Origin: Lithobates sylvaticus
Lineage: Eukaryota; Chordata; Amphibia; Anura; Ranidae
Assembly: GCA_028564925.1 (NCBI GenBank)
Contig: CM053026.1
Location: 133,473,155-133,537,154 of the forward strand
Reading direction: 5' to 3'
Length of the DNA: 64,000 bases
Below, in pieces: positions 33,433 through 43,982 of this stretch; position 1 is the first letter of the stretch, and the number at the start of each line of letters is the position of its first letter. The translations under genes and the position numbers were made by a program. Under the pieces are notes generated by a model, which worked only from the letters and a program-made list of their open reading frames with translations, had not been told where the DNA came from and searched no databases.

Positions 33433-33614
33433 TTACCGCCAAGGAGGTTAAAGATTCAGCACTTTGAATAGATGTAGAGAAGAGAAAATAAATAATAAAT
33501 AAATAAACTGCAAATAAACAGGCTCAACTTATGTAGGAGGATTTGTTTAATCTATGTGTATCACCTGAGGATAGTCCCTTCACTGGGTATATGTAAGAAG
33601 TTCAACCACTTTAA

Positions 33615-33870
33615 CCACTAGCTGACCAGCTCACGTGGGCATACTGCGGCAGGTCGGCTCTTCTGCACGAATCAACATACCTGTACAGTCGGTCCGTGCA
33701 AGGAGGATAGCGGGCGCGATTCCCCATTCTGCCAGATGACATGACAGAGATCTACTATTCCCAGTGATCGGGAATAGTGATCTCTGTCATGTTTCAGTAA
33801 GCCCATCCCCCTACAGTTAGAACACATCTAGGGAACACACTAGTGAATGGTTGTGCAGCGGGGGGTGTCA
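33615..33870. mobile_element. Left-end fragment of the TTAACCACT-end GC-rich family
   Basis: Starts at the TTAA 33611-33614, shared with the preceding MITE, as CCACTAGCTGACC. It runs parallel to 60163 and 62843: GGCAGGTCGGC, the hairpin AGTGATCGGGAATAGTGATC, CCCCTACAGTTAGAAC and TCTAGGGAACAC. The rest of the element is missing. Confidence 0.75.
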
Positions 33871-34327
33871 GGACAAGTTTGATCATTGGTGGAGAGCATA
33901 CTGAGTTGCCAGCAGGGTTGACACCTTTTCTTCAAGCCAAACCCAAACACTTTACTGGCGCATGGCATCTTTTTTAGTATACACTATAGACAACAGGATT
34001 GTAAAAGATCTTGGAGCCGGAGTGGACGGGGTAGTGAGATGTACACCAAAAGACTTTGAGGGATGGAAAAGATTGGATGGCCTGTTTGCTTTTATGTCAG
34101 TCAGCTACATTTTTATTTTATTTTTTTAAATAAAAATTCTTGATGGTATTTTACTATTGTGAGTTTAATTTATCCTTGAAGTGCTTAGTGTGGCAGTTGC
34201 CCTATGGATAGACGCTGAAGCGCTGTATTATATTCTAATCTGGGGGGGGGTCAAAATTATGGGGGAGCTGCTTTAGGTGTGAGGCATGGAAGAAGAATTT
34301 ATCAATCTTAATATTTTTTCACATGAA
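33871..34327. other. No gene recognised
   Basis: Unassigned sequence with a G-run near 34242. Confidence 0.4.
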
Positions 34328-34331
34328 TTAA

Positions 34332-34727
34332 AGGGGTTGTAAACCCTCGTGTTTTTTCACCTTAATGCATTCTATGCATTAGGGGAAAAAACACCTGACA
34401 GTGACCGGCCCCCTAGTCCCCCCGTTTTACTTACCTGAGCCCTATATTTCTGTCGGCGGAGACACGAGTGCTGGGGGCGGGGGCGAGACCGGCATTTGTG
34501 CCTATGAATGCAAATTCTGGACTCTGGAACGCGCCCGCAAGGTAATCCCCCCGGGAGAGCGCTTCTCCTGTGGGGTTATCTGATGTTGGGAGGAGCCGCG
34601 AGAGCCACCAGGGGACCCCAGAAGATGAGTTTCGGGGCCACTCTGTGCAAAACGAGCTGCACAGTGGAGGTAAGTATGATATGTTTGTTATTTAAAAAAA
34701 AAAGAAAAACAAACCCTTACAATCACT
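34332..34727. mobile_element. TTAA-bounded MITE with CpG core, 396 bp
   Basis: TTAA at 34328-34331 and 34728-34731. The ends AGGGGTTGTAAACCC and CCCTTACAATCACT form an imperfect inverted repeat. The inner hairpin CTTAATGCATTCTATGCATTAG lies near 34362. The core is GC-rich. TTACTTACCTGAG near 34428 (inverse CTCAGGTAAGTAA) and GGAGGTAAGTATG near 34667 are both strong donor-like words facing outward from the core. Confidence 0.85.
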
Positions 34728-34731
34728 TTAA

Positions 34732-35949
34732 GTTATTGCACAGTTGAGGTATATATATATATATAGGGAAATTATTAGTAATTAATTGTATGAATTATCA
34801 GATGTTCACATCAATGGGGGATAATTAATTACATACTCAGATATATAAATATTTTTAGTTAATCACATGCATAAACATACACACTCAAATGCATACAGAT
34901 ACTGAGATATATACATATGCTCAATTACATACAGTACATGCACTCTACTGAAAGCCAGAAAGCCCTCAACAAATAAAGTATACACCAAAATCAGGGACAA
35001 ATTCAAAACGTATGCAGTTGGAAAGGACGGTGACCGCGCTATACCTTCAGCTTCCCTTCTCTTAGATTTTCTTCAAGCAGGTTTGGATCTTGGCCTTGGT
35101 TTAAGTTCCCTTAAAGTTCAAGTCACAGCAATTTTGGCAGCTACAGATAAGAAGTGGCAGAGGTAACAGAGCCAAACCCCAAATAAAGCAGGACCCAGGT
35201 TCAATCCCAGGCACATGACAAGTTCCATGAACCAAACATGAATGAATTGGTGCCTTGTAAAAAGTGTGAAATCAAAACATTCAAAAAAAGAGTTGAAGGT
35301 ATCCAAAACTACATGTAATAGTGCTCTTCTAGGTGAATGCCACTGTCCCCTTAAAGAAAAAGTCCAGCCAAAGCTTGTTTGGCTGGGCTTCTCCTATGAA
35401 TCTAATAAGGGTTAGTAAGGAATGCTCTCAGCAAGTCACCAGTCCTTTCTTAGTGAGCGCTGGATGTACTGGTGGGACTTCAGGTGGTCATCTGTCAGTT
35501 CTTGCACTCTCTGGAGTGATACTTTTAGAATGGAATCCCGGTCCTGCCTGTCTTGGAACATCACACATGTTTGAGGATACAGAGTTATAGGAGATCCAGC
35601 TGTCCCTGCAGATGGCTGTATCTGCTTGCGATTAAGACCTTGCTCTTTAGGGGGTCTACCGTCTCTGGTAAGGGCATTGACCTACTATTTGGAACTCACC
35701 TCCTACCGGGGATCTCCTCTTCACACTCTTTTTCCCTCTTTCCCTTCAACAAGCGCAACTTCTGTTTTTTATTATTGTCATTCACCATAGAGATTTTGAC
35801 GGTTTTAGTTGCAGCTGTAGTTCTTTAGATTTTGCTCTTTAGCGCAGTATTTTTTTTTTTTACACTTTACATTTCTCCTATGGATCACAGGAGTGCAATT
35901 CGTTTTGTTATTTTTATATATAAATTTATATATAAATATTATATAAATG
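34732..35949. other. No gene recognised; one TTAA MITE trace
   Basis: AT-rich sequence with a short (AT) run near 34750. From 35350 (CTTAAAGAAAAAGTCCAGCC) to about 35560 it resembles the left end and body of another TTAA MITE, but no right end was found. Confidence 0.35.
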
Positions 35950-36620
35950 TTTTTTTAGCATATGGCACTGTGTCGCTTTAACTGACAATTGCATGGTCGT
36001 GCAACGTTTTCTCCAAACAAAATTGATGTCCTCTTTTTCCCACAAATAGAGCTTTCTTTTGGTGGTATTTTATCACCTCTGGGGTTTTTATTGTTTGCGC
36101 TATAAACAAAAAAAGAGCGACAATTTTGAAAAAAAAAAACAACATTCTTTACTTTATGCTATAATACATATCCAAAAAAGAAAAATTAAAAAAAAAAAAA
36201 ACACATTTCTTCATCAGTTTAGGCCAATATGTATTCTTCTACATATTTTTGGTAAAAGAAATCCCAATAAGCGTATATTAATTTGTTTGCGCAAAAGTTA
36301 TAGCGTCTACAAAATAGGGGATAGATTTAGGGACTTTTAATTTTTTTAATTGTTTTTACTGGTAATGGTCAGCAATTTTTAGCAGCACTGCGCCATTGCG
36401 GTGGACAAATCTGAACCTAAGTGACACTTTTTGGGGACCAGTGACACGAATGCAGTGATCAGTGCGAAAAAAATGCACTGATCAATGGCAGGGAAGGGGT
36501 TAACACTAGGGGCGGTCAAAGGGTTAACTGTGTTCCCTCAGTGTGTGTTTTAAATGTGTGTAGGGTGGGCTCACTGGGACAACAAAGAGATCGCTGTTCC
36601 TGATCCGTCGGATTTGCGCA
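35950..36620. mobile_element. Fragment of the 5.1 kb TTAA family
   Basis: Runs parallel to 40320-40690: CCCACAAATAGAGCTTTCTT, GGTATTTTATCACCTCTG, GCGCTATAAACAAAAAAAGAG and GCGCAAAAGTTATAGCGTC. It then continues with the GATCAGTG and GGGGTTAAC words of the family's short form. The same module appears inverted at 60700-61060 and 63380-63700. Termini are lost. Non-coding. Confidence 0.8.
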
Positions 36621-36708
36621 TACGCTCCCCTGGCAATGTCAAGTTTCTGCAGCATGGAGACCAGAGATGTAGCTACACATAGAAACTGTGACCAAACAAA
36701 TATTGTAT

Positions 36709-38227
36709 ATGCAGTTGTGCTCATAATTTTAAATACCCTGGCAGAATTTATGATTTCTTGGCCATTTTTCAGAGAATATGAATGATAACACAAAAACTTT
36801 TCTTTCACTCATGGTTAGTGTTTGGCTGAAGCCATTTATTATCAATCATAAATCATAATGGCAACAGTAACTACCCAAATGACACCGATCAAAAGTTTAC
36901 ATACGACAGTTCTTAATACCATGTATGGCCCCCTTTAACATCAATGACAGCTTTAGGTCTTTTGTGGTATTTGTGAATGAGGCTCTTTATCTTCTCAGAT
37001 GGTAAAGCTGTCCATTCCTCTTGGCAAAAAGGCCTCCAGTTCCTGTCAATTCTTGGGCTGTCTTGCATGAACTGCACGTTTGAGATCTCCCCAGAGTGGC
37101 TCAATGATATTGAGGTCAGGAGACTGAGATGGCCACTCCAGAACCTTCACTTTATTCTGTTGTAGCCAATGACAGGTTGACTTGGCCTTGTGTTTTGGAT
37201 CTCTGTCATGTTGGAATGTCCAAGTACGTCCCATGCGCAGCTTCCTAGCTGATGAATGCAAATGTTCCTCCAGTATTTTTTGATAACATACTGCATTCAT
37301 CTTGTCAACAATTTTGACCAAATTTCCTGTGTCTTTGTAGCTCACACATCCCCGAAACATCAGTGATCCACCTCTGTGTTTCACAGTAGGAATGATGTAC
37401 CTTTCATCATAGGCCTTGTTGACCAGATGTAGAGTTTATGGTTTTGACCAAAAAGCTCAATTTTGGTATCATCACTCCAAATGACTTTATGCCAGAATCC
37501 CATCTTTCTTCAAGTGTCTCCTTATTGTGCATCTTGAAACAGCCACACCACATGTTTTCAGAGAGTCCTGTATTTCACCTGAAGTTATTTGTGGGGTTTT
37601 CTTTGCATCTCAAACAATTTTCCTGGGAGTTGTGGCTGAAATTTTAGTTGGTCTACCTGACCGTGGTTTGGTTTCAACAGAACCCCTCATTTTCCACTTC
37701 TTGATTAGAGTTTGAACACTGCTGATTGCCATTCTTTATATCCCTTTCCTGTTTTATACAGTTCAACTACCTTTTCCCGCAGATCCTTTGACAATTGCTT
37801 TGCTTTCTCCATGACTCAGAATCCAGAAACGTCAGTGCAGCACTGGATGAAAGATGCAAGAGTCTGTCAGGAGTCCAGAAACACATTGGCCTTTTATACA
37901 CACACACACACTAATTACAAGCAAACAGATCACATGTGAGGATGGTTACCTTTAATAGCCATTCAAACCCTTTTGTGTCAAGTTGTGTGCATGTTATTAG
38001 GCCAAAATCACCAGGGTATGTAAACTTTTGATCAGGGTCGATTGGGTAGTTTCTGTTGTCATTATGATTTAAAAAGAGTAAACACAGTTGATTGATAATA
38101 AATGGCTTCAGCCAAACACTAACCATGAGTGAAAGAAATGTTTTTGTGTTATCATTCATATTCTCTGAAAAATGGCCAAGAAATCATAAATTCTGCCAGG
38201 GTATGTAAACTTATGAGCACAACTGTA
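36709..38227 (-). mobile_element. Tc1 element with ~200-bp terminal inverted repeats, decayed
   Basis: The ends CAGTTGTGCTCATAA (36712) and TTATGAGCACAACTG (38225) lie beside TA. The inverted repeats extend about 200 bp (for example TTTGGCTGAAGCCATTTATT at both ends). The transposase remnant is on the minus strand between them. Confidence 0.9.
36913..37840 (-). pseudogene. Tc1 transposase pseudogene
   Basis: 37046-37384 on the minus strand encodes KHRGGSLMFRG, then FQHDRDPKHKAK (second catalytic aspartate) and WPSQSPDLNIIEPLWGDLK (third acidic residue). 36913-37104 in another frame gives the C-terminus ending GGHTWY. The upstream portion to about 37840 holds recognisable but broken N-terminal sequence. 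Frames change at least twice. A Tc1-type DDE enzyme in origin and not functional here. Confidence 0.85.
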
Positions 38228-39830
38228 TCCTTAAAAGTGAGATTTATTAATAGCGAACACAGCAATAAGCAAACACAGCAAACAAGAACCCAACCCTATT
38301 GACAAAATAGCTAAGGAACTAAACTACTGACTAAGTACAACTATATACAAGGTACTGACAAGGGTACAGGGAAAGCAGGGATGCAAGGTAGCGGAGGACA
38401 AACTGGGTACTAAGCAGGGAGCCAGAGCAAGGCAGAGGAGGACAGGAGCAAGGCAGAGGGGTACAGGCTCGAACAAGATCTCTGGCAACAAAGGGGCGAA
38501 CAGAATAGTGATGCGATGGGGAAACAGAACAGCCTTAAATAGCCACCTAATGGCTGAACCCAGGTGTGGCTGATTATTACAGCTTGCTGGCTCTTGGGAG
38601 ACACCTTCTGGTGGACACTGGAGCTGCAGCAAACAGCCCAAGGCAGCAGAGTGCCACCAGCAGGTGAACTCAATCCTAACAGTTCCCCCCCTCAAAGTTT
38701 GTTGAGGATTGAGACATCGGGTAGACTGGAGGTGCTACAGGTTCAGGTCAGTAATTATGGTCAAGCAGTGAGAAAAACCTTTGAGAAAGTCTAAAGAAAA
38801 CTTAATGGTGAACAATTTGCAGTCCCCAATGCTGTAGTTACATTCATGTGGTCAGTAATTATGGTCAGGCAGTGAGGAGAGATTTCGAGAAAGTCTAAAG
38901 CAACCCTAATTGCCAACATTTTGCAGTCTCCGATGCTGTGGTTACTTTCTGTTGGTAAAAATCTGTTGAAAAGAAGACACCCTGAACAGTTTATAGGATC
39001 ACAACTTATCCACATGCATTGACTTCCAGGAATAAGGGTTTAGCTGTGTCTGGATGATCTTGTCAGCCTGGAAAAAAAGTGCTTGCTTCAAGACATCAAA
39101 AGTTCCCAGGGCTTTGAGAATTAAGTTATTAGGATCAGCTTCCTTGCGAGTCAAGGTTCATATAGGTGCCAGCAAATAAGTGATAGGTGCTACCTTAATA
39201 ACTTAATGACAATAATTTGTGAAGCCTAAAAAACATTGGCTGGCTTTTTGACTAGCAGGAAGTGACCAGTTAGTGACGGCTGACACCTTTCTTGGATCCA
39301 TGAACCCAAGAAAGGACACTTCCTGCTGTTCAAAAAGGCATTTTTGTGTCTTGGCTTAGGGCCTTGGCATAGAGCCTGTTTTCTCATAGACAATGTAGGA
39401 CCATCCGCTTTAATGCTGGTGATGGTGAAGGTCAACCGAAAAAACAAAAGACAATAATATCTTTCACTATGTATACATCTTGAAAAAGATTTTTTTTTAA
39501 TGAAATGTTGGAGGATTGTGGGAGCATTACACAAACCAAAGGGCATTACAAGATACTCATAGTGCCCATTCTGAATGTTCAAACTGGTCTTCCATTAATC
39601 CTCCTCCTTCTTTTGAATTAGATTGTAAACCCCTTTCAGGCCAAGTTTGGAGAAGATTTGGGCTCCTTGTATGTGTTCAAACAATTTGGTAATGAAAAGT
39701 GGCAGATTATTGATAGTGATGGCATTCAAGTCCTGATAGTCTATACAGTCTCAGAATTCCATCCTTTTTAGTGAGAAAGAAAAAGCCCAGCCAATGAGGT
39801 GGATTTTGAAGCATAGATACTACACAATTG
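38228..39830 (-). mobile_element. Ty3/Gypsy LTR-retrotransposon fossil (RT piece plus 3' LTR)
   Basis: On the minus strand a reverse transcriptase remnant at about 39226-39582 carries the family's [15 protein letters not shown] block. Downstream, a polypurine tract at about 38686-38697 (GAGGGGGGAA) precedes an LTR that starts TGTTAGGATTGAG at about 38682. The LTR has a TATA-like CTATTTAAGGC and an AATAAA signal, and runs to the Tc1 at 38227. The remnant is badly broken, with several interruptions, and most of the internal region is missing. It looks old. Confidence 0.75.
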
Positions 39831-40263
39831 TAGTACATGCGGCTCACCTTTGCTAATTTATTCAACATATAAATATGTAAATGAATAAAAGAAAAAATAA
39901 ATTAAAAAAATTAGCAGAAAAATAATAACCAAGGGGAAGAACAATTTAATTAGGGTTAACTAAGGGTTAATAAGGTACTAGACAGACTGATGGCCACTGA
40001 GTGACTGAGAGGGAGAGGAATTGGAAGATATTAGCAGCATTGTTGATTGGAGCAATGTGCAGGAAGTGCATAAGACTGCTGCTCTTACACAATTGCAGCA
40101 GTCCAGATTTCAAGGCGGTTGTTCATTCTTTGAGGGATAGACAGCTGTGTTCGCATTTTAGGGTTCTTTTTGGGGTCTTTCCTTGCAGCTTTTTAACACC
40201 TTTTCTGTCAATTTTTGAACAGCCTTTTTTTTCTTTCCTTCCTTCAGACTACTAGGGGGGTGG
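39831..40263. other. No gene recognised
   Basis: AT-rich to mixed sequence between the Gypsy fossil and the large TTAA element. Confidence 0.45.
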
Positions 40264-40711
40264 TTAACCACTTCAGCCCCGGACCATTTGGCAGCCAAAG
40301 GACCAGAGGTCTTTTTTCAATTTCGCACTGCACTACTTTAACTGGTAATTGCGCGGTCATGCAATTTTGTAACCAAACGAAATTTGCGTCCTTTTCTTCC
40401 CACAAATAGAGCTTTCTTTTGATGGTATTTGATTGCCTCTGTGATTTTTATTTTTTGCGATATAAACGGAAAAAGAGCGAAAATTTTGAAAAAAAAAGAG
40501 ATTTTCTACTTTTTGTTATAAAAAAAATCTAATAAACTCAATTTTAGTCAAACATTTGGGCCAAAATGTATTCAGCCACATGTCTTTAGTAAAAAAAATG
40601 CCAATAAGCGTATATTTATTGGTTTGCGCAAAAGTTATAGCGTCTACAAACTAGAGTACATTTTCTGGAATTTACACCGCTTTTAATTTATGACTGCCTA
40701 TTTCATTTCTT

Positions 40712-41810
40712 GAGGTGCTAAAATGGCAGAGAAGTACAAAACCCCCCCCAAATGACCCCATTTTGGAAAGTAGACACCCCAAGCTATTTGCTGAGAGGCA
40801 TGTTGAGCCCATTGAATATTTTTTTTTTTAGTCCCAAGTGATTGAATAAAGACAAAAATAAAAAAGATTTTTTTTTTTTTCAAAAAGTTGTCACTAAATG
40901 ATATATTGCTCACACATGCAATAGTTATATGTGGAATTGCACCCCAAAATACATTTTGCTGCTTCTCCTGAGTATGGGGATACCACATGTGTGGGACTTT
41001 TTGGGAGCCTAGCCGCGTACGGGGCCCCGAAACCCAAGCACCGCCTTCAGGATTTCTAAGGGTGCAAATTTTTGATTTCACTCCTCACTACCTATCACAG
41101 TTTCGAAGGCCATAAAATGCCAAAATAGCACACAAACCCCCCCAAATGACCCCATTTTGGAAAGTAGACACCCCAAGCTATTTGTTGAGAGGCATGGTGA
41201 GTATTTTACAGCTCTCATTTGTTTTTGAAAATGAAGAAAGTAAAGAAAAAAAAAATTTTTTTTTTTTTCTTTTTTCAATTTTCAAAACTTTGTGACAAAA
41301 AGCGACATCTGCAAAATACTCACAATACCTCTCAGCAAATAGCTTGGGGTGTCTACTTTCCAAAATGGGGTCATTTTGGGGGGTTTTATGCCATCTGGGC
41401 ATTCCATGGCCTCCGAAACTGTGATTGGCAGTGAGAAGTGAAATAAAAAAATTACACCCTTAGAAAGCCTGAAGGCGGTGATTGGTTTTTGGGGTTCCGT
41501 ACGCAGCTAGGCTCCCAAAAAGTCCCACACATGTGGTATCCCCGTACTCAGGAGAAGCAACAGAATGTATTTTGGGGTGTATTTCTACATATGCCCATGA
41601 CATGTTTGAGCAATATATCATTTAGTGACAACTTTTTGTAAAAAAAATATATATATTTTTTTTTTTTTCATTATTCAATCTCTTGGGACAAAAAAAAAAA
41701 ATATTTAATGGGCTCAACATTGCTCTCATCAAATAGCTTGGGGTGTCTACTTTCCAAAATGGGGTCATTTGGGGGGGGGGTTTGAACTGTCCTGGCATTT
41801 TATGCACAAC
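40712..41810. repeat. 1.1 kb imperfect palindrome
   Basis: The left arm (40712-41257) and right arm (41259-41810) are inverted copies, with the centre near 41258 in an A/T run. Shared blocks include GTCACTAAATGATATATTGC, CTTCTCCTGAGTA and CACATGTGTGGGACTTTTTG. Within each arm the unit AATGACCCCATTTTGGAAAG with TAGACACCCCAAGC occurs twice, giving an A-B-A / A'-B'-A' plan (near 40751, 41146, 41340 and 41730). Confidence 0.9.
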
Positions 41811-42879
41811 ATTTAGAAGCCTATGTCACACGTCACCCACTCTTCTAACCACTTGTAGACAAAGCCCTTTCTGACACTTTTTGTTTACATGAAAACATAT
41901 TTTTTTTTTGCAAGAAAATTACGTTGAACCCCCAAACACTATATATAATGTTAAAGCAAAGGCCCTACAGATTAAAATGGTGGGTGTTGCATTTTTTTTT
42001 TCCACACAGTATTTGCGCAGCGATTTTTCAAACGCATTTTTTGTGGAAAAAATACACTTTTTTTTATTTTAATGCACTAAAACACACTATATTGCTCAAA
42101 TTTTTGATGAAATAAAAAATATGATCTTAGGCCGAGTACATGGATACCAAACACGACATGCTTTAAAATTGCGCACAAACACGCAGTGGAGATAAACTAC
42201 ATACATTTTTAAAAGCCTTTAAAAGCCTTTACATGATACCACATTAGATTCACGGAGGAGGTCTACTGCTAAAATTACTGCCCTCGATCTGACCTTCGCG
42301 GTGATACCTCACATGCATGGTGCAATTGCTGTTTACATATGACGCCAGACCAACGCTTGTGTACGCCTTTGCGCAAGAGAAGGGGGGGCAGGGGTGCTTT
42401 TTTTTTTTTTTTTGGTTTTTTTTTTATTTATTTAGCTTTTTTATTTTATTTTTAAACTGTTCCTTCCATTTTTTTTCTTTGTTATGATTTTTATTGTTAT
42501 CTCAGGGAATGTAAATATCCCCTATGATAGCAATAGGCAGTGACAGGTACTCTTTTTTTGAAAAAATTGGGGTCTATTAGACCCTAGATCTTTCCTCTGC
42601 CCTCAAAGCATCTGACCACACCAAGATTGGTGTGATAAAATGCTTTCCCAATTTCCCAATGGCGCGGTTTATATCCGGGAGGGGGGACATTCCCTCCCAC
42701 TGCTTGTAAAAGCAGTCTAGAGGCTAATTACCCGCTAGAATTGCTTTTACATGAAAGCCGATCACTGGCTGAAAAGAATGATACCAAGATGATACCTAAA
42801 CCTGCAGGCATCATTCTGGTATAACCATTCAAAGTCCAGCAACATACTGGACATATATTGTAATCTTTTTTTTTTCATG

Positions 42880-43135
42880 CAGCCTCTTGGCTGAACGAAA
42901 AAAAGAGATTGATTGGTGGGTATGCCCACCATTAGAATACCTCCCTTCATCCACCCACTTCTAATGATGGGCATACATGCACCATTTATATATGCCGATG
43001 CATGGGGGCATCCTCCCGCAAAAGTTATGCCGTGTACACACGGTCGGAATTTCGACCGTATGTACGTGGCATTAGGAGCCAATCGCTCCTCCCCCCCCCT
43101 GCTGCCCCCATGCTTCGGCATATATGCTCTTTTTT
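42880..43135. repeat. Inverted repeat interrupted by a 44-bp MITE
   Basis: ATATGCCGATGCATGGGGGCA near 42991 pairs with TGCCCCCATGCTTCGGCATAT near 43103. Between the arms lies the tiny Harbinger-type insertion at 43029-43072. Confidence 0.75.
43029..43072. mobile_element. 44-bp minimal Harbinger-type MITE
   Basis: TTA flanks both sides. The insertion is a left terminus (TGCCGTGTACACACGGTCGG) joined directly to a right terminus (CGACCGTATGTACGTGGCA) with almost nothing between them. The ends match the 171-572 family. Confidence 0.85.
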
Positions 43136-43982
43136 TTAACTGTGGTGGTGAAATCACCTCCTACAGTGTTGGAGTCGCGTCTTTATGTATCGTGGGAGCA
43201 AACGCTGTTGCTGTCAAGATAAATAAATCCGCGTTGCAACTGAATGGCGCACCTGAAAACAAAAAAATGCTTAACACTAAAACACAGTAAACAAAATTAC
43301 ATACCTGAAAAGCAAGCATGATAAAACATGATAAAACATAATAAAACATTGCAGAATAGAATGGAGTAAAAAAAGAGCAACAATAGAGAGAGAATAGAGT
43401 GAGAGAGAGAACAATAAAACGACAACTATTTATTTTTTTTTATTTTTTTGAGATTCACAGGTAAAAAAGCTCCTGACTGAAGCGACTGAATCAAAACGCT
43501 ACCACAAAAAAACTGTTAGCGATCGCAGGGATCAGGCCTGACTCTGCGAACGCTGCAGTTATGTGTGCTTAGTGTTTTGTAAGTGACAGTGATCGATCGA
43601 TACTGCACTTGGGTGGGCTGGGCTGGGCGGAGGGGGAAAACGCAGGTGCTAGCAGGTATCTGGGCTGATCCCGCTAACAATGCGGTTTTTTTTGGAACCC
43701 TAAACTGCTGGGACGCTAGTATAGATCTGATCAGATCAGATATTGATCTGTTCAGATACTGTGCCACTAAGGGAGGTGTATGCTTTGTGCGTGGGTGTTT
43801 GCGGTACTGGCACTAACCTGGGGCGACGCAGACCTTATTTGACCCTAAAACCTAATTGATATCACCCGCCGGGCGATCAGGGGGTTAAACCGTTATTGGG
43901 TAATAAATGGCGGGTGCCCTGACAGTATAAAAAACAAGCTAACTAACCAGCGTCACCCGTAACAGTAATACAAAAAAAAACT

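Larger units (their letters stand above)
31049..33447 (-). mobile_element. Complete piggyBac transposon, 2399 bp
   Basis: Flanked by TTAA at 31045-31048 and 33448-33451. The terminal inverted repeats CCTCCCTGGCGGT and ACCGCCAAGGAGG match at 12 of 13 positions. The subterminal words GCGGTAC near 31091 and TTACCGC near 33388 and 33433 repeat the inner part of the terminus. The single gene runs on the minus strand, with 257 bp between its stop and the left end and 399 bp between its start and the right end. All the parts needed for mobility appear present, so the element looks young. Activity is not shown by sequence alone. Confidence 0.95.
30719..33610. mobile_element. TTAA MITE split by a piggyBac insertion
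   Basis: TTAA at 30715-30718 and 33611-33614. The left end AGTGGTTGTAAACTTC (with ACATATA near 30739) is matched in inverse by the right end TATATGTAAGAAGTTCAACC. The MITE consists of 30719-31048 and 33452-33610, with the piggyBac element between them at an internal TTAA, and totals about 490 bp of its own sequence. Non-coding. Confidence 0.85.

Noticed and set aside
42762-43290. ORFs of 125 and 131 codons on opposite strands
   Set aside because: They lie within an inverted repeat of the non-coding TTAA element and share no protein motif.
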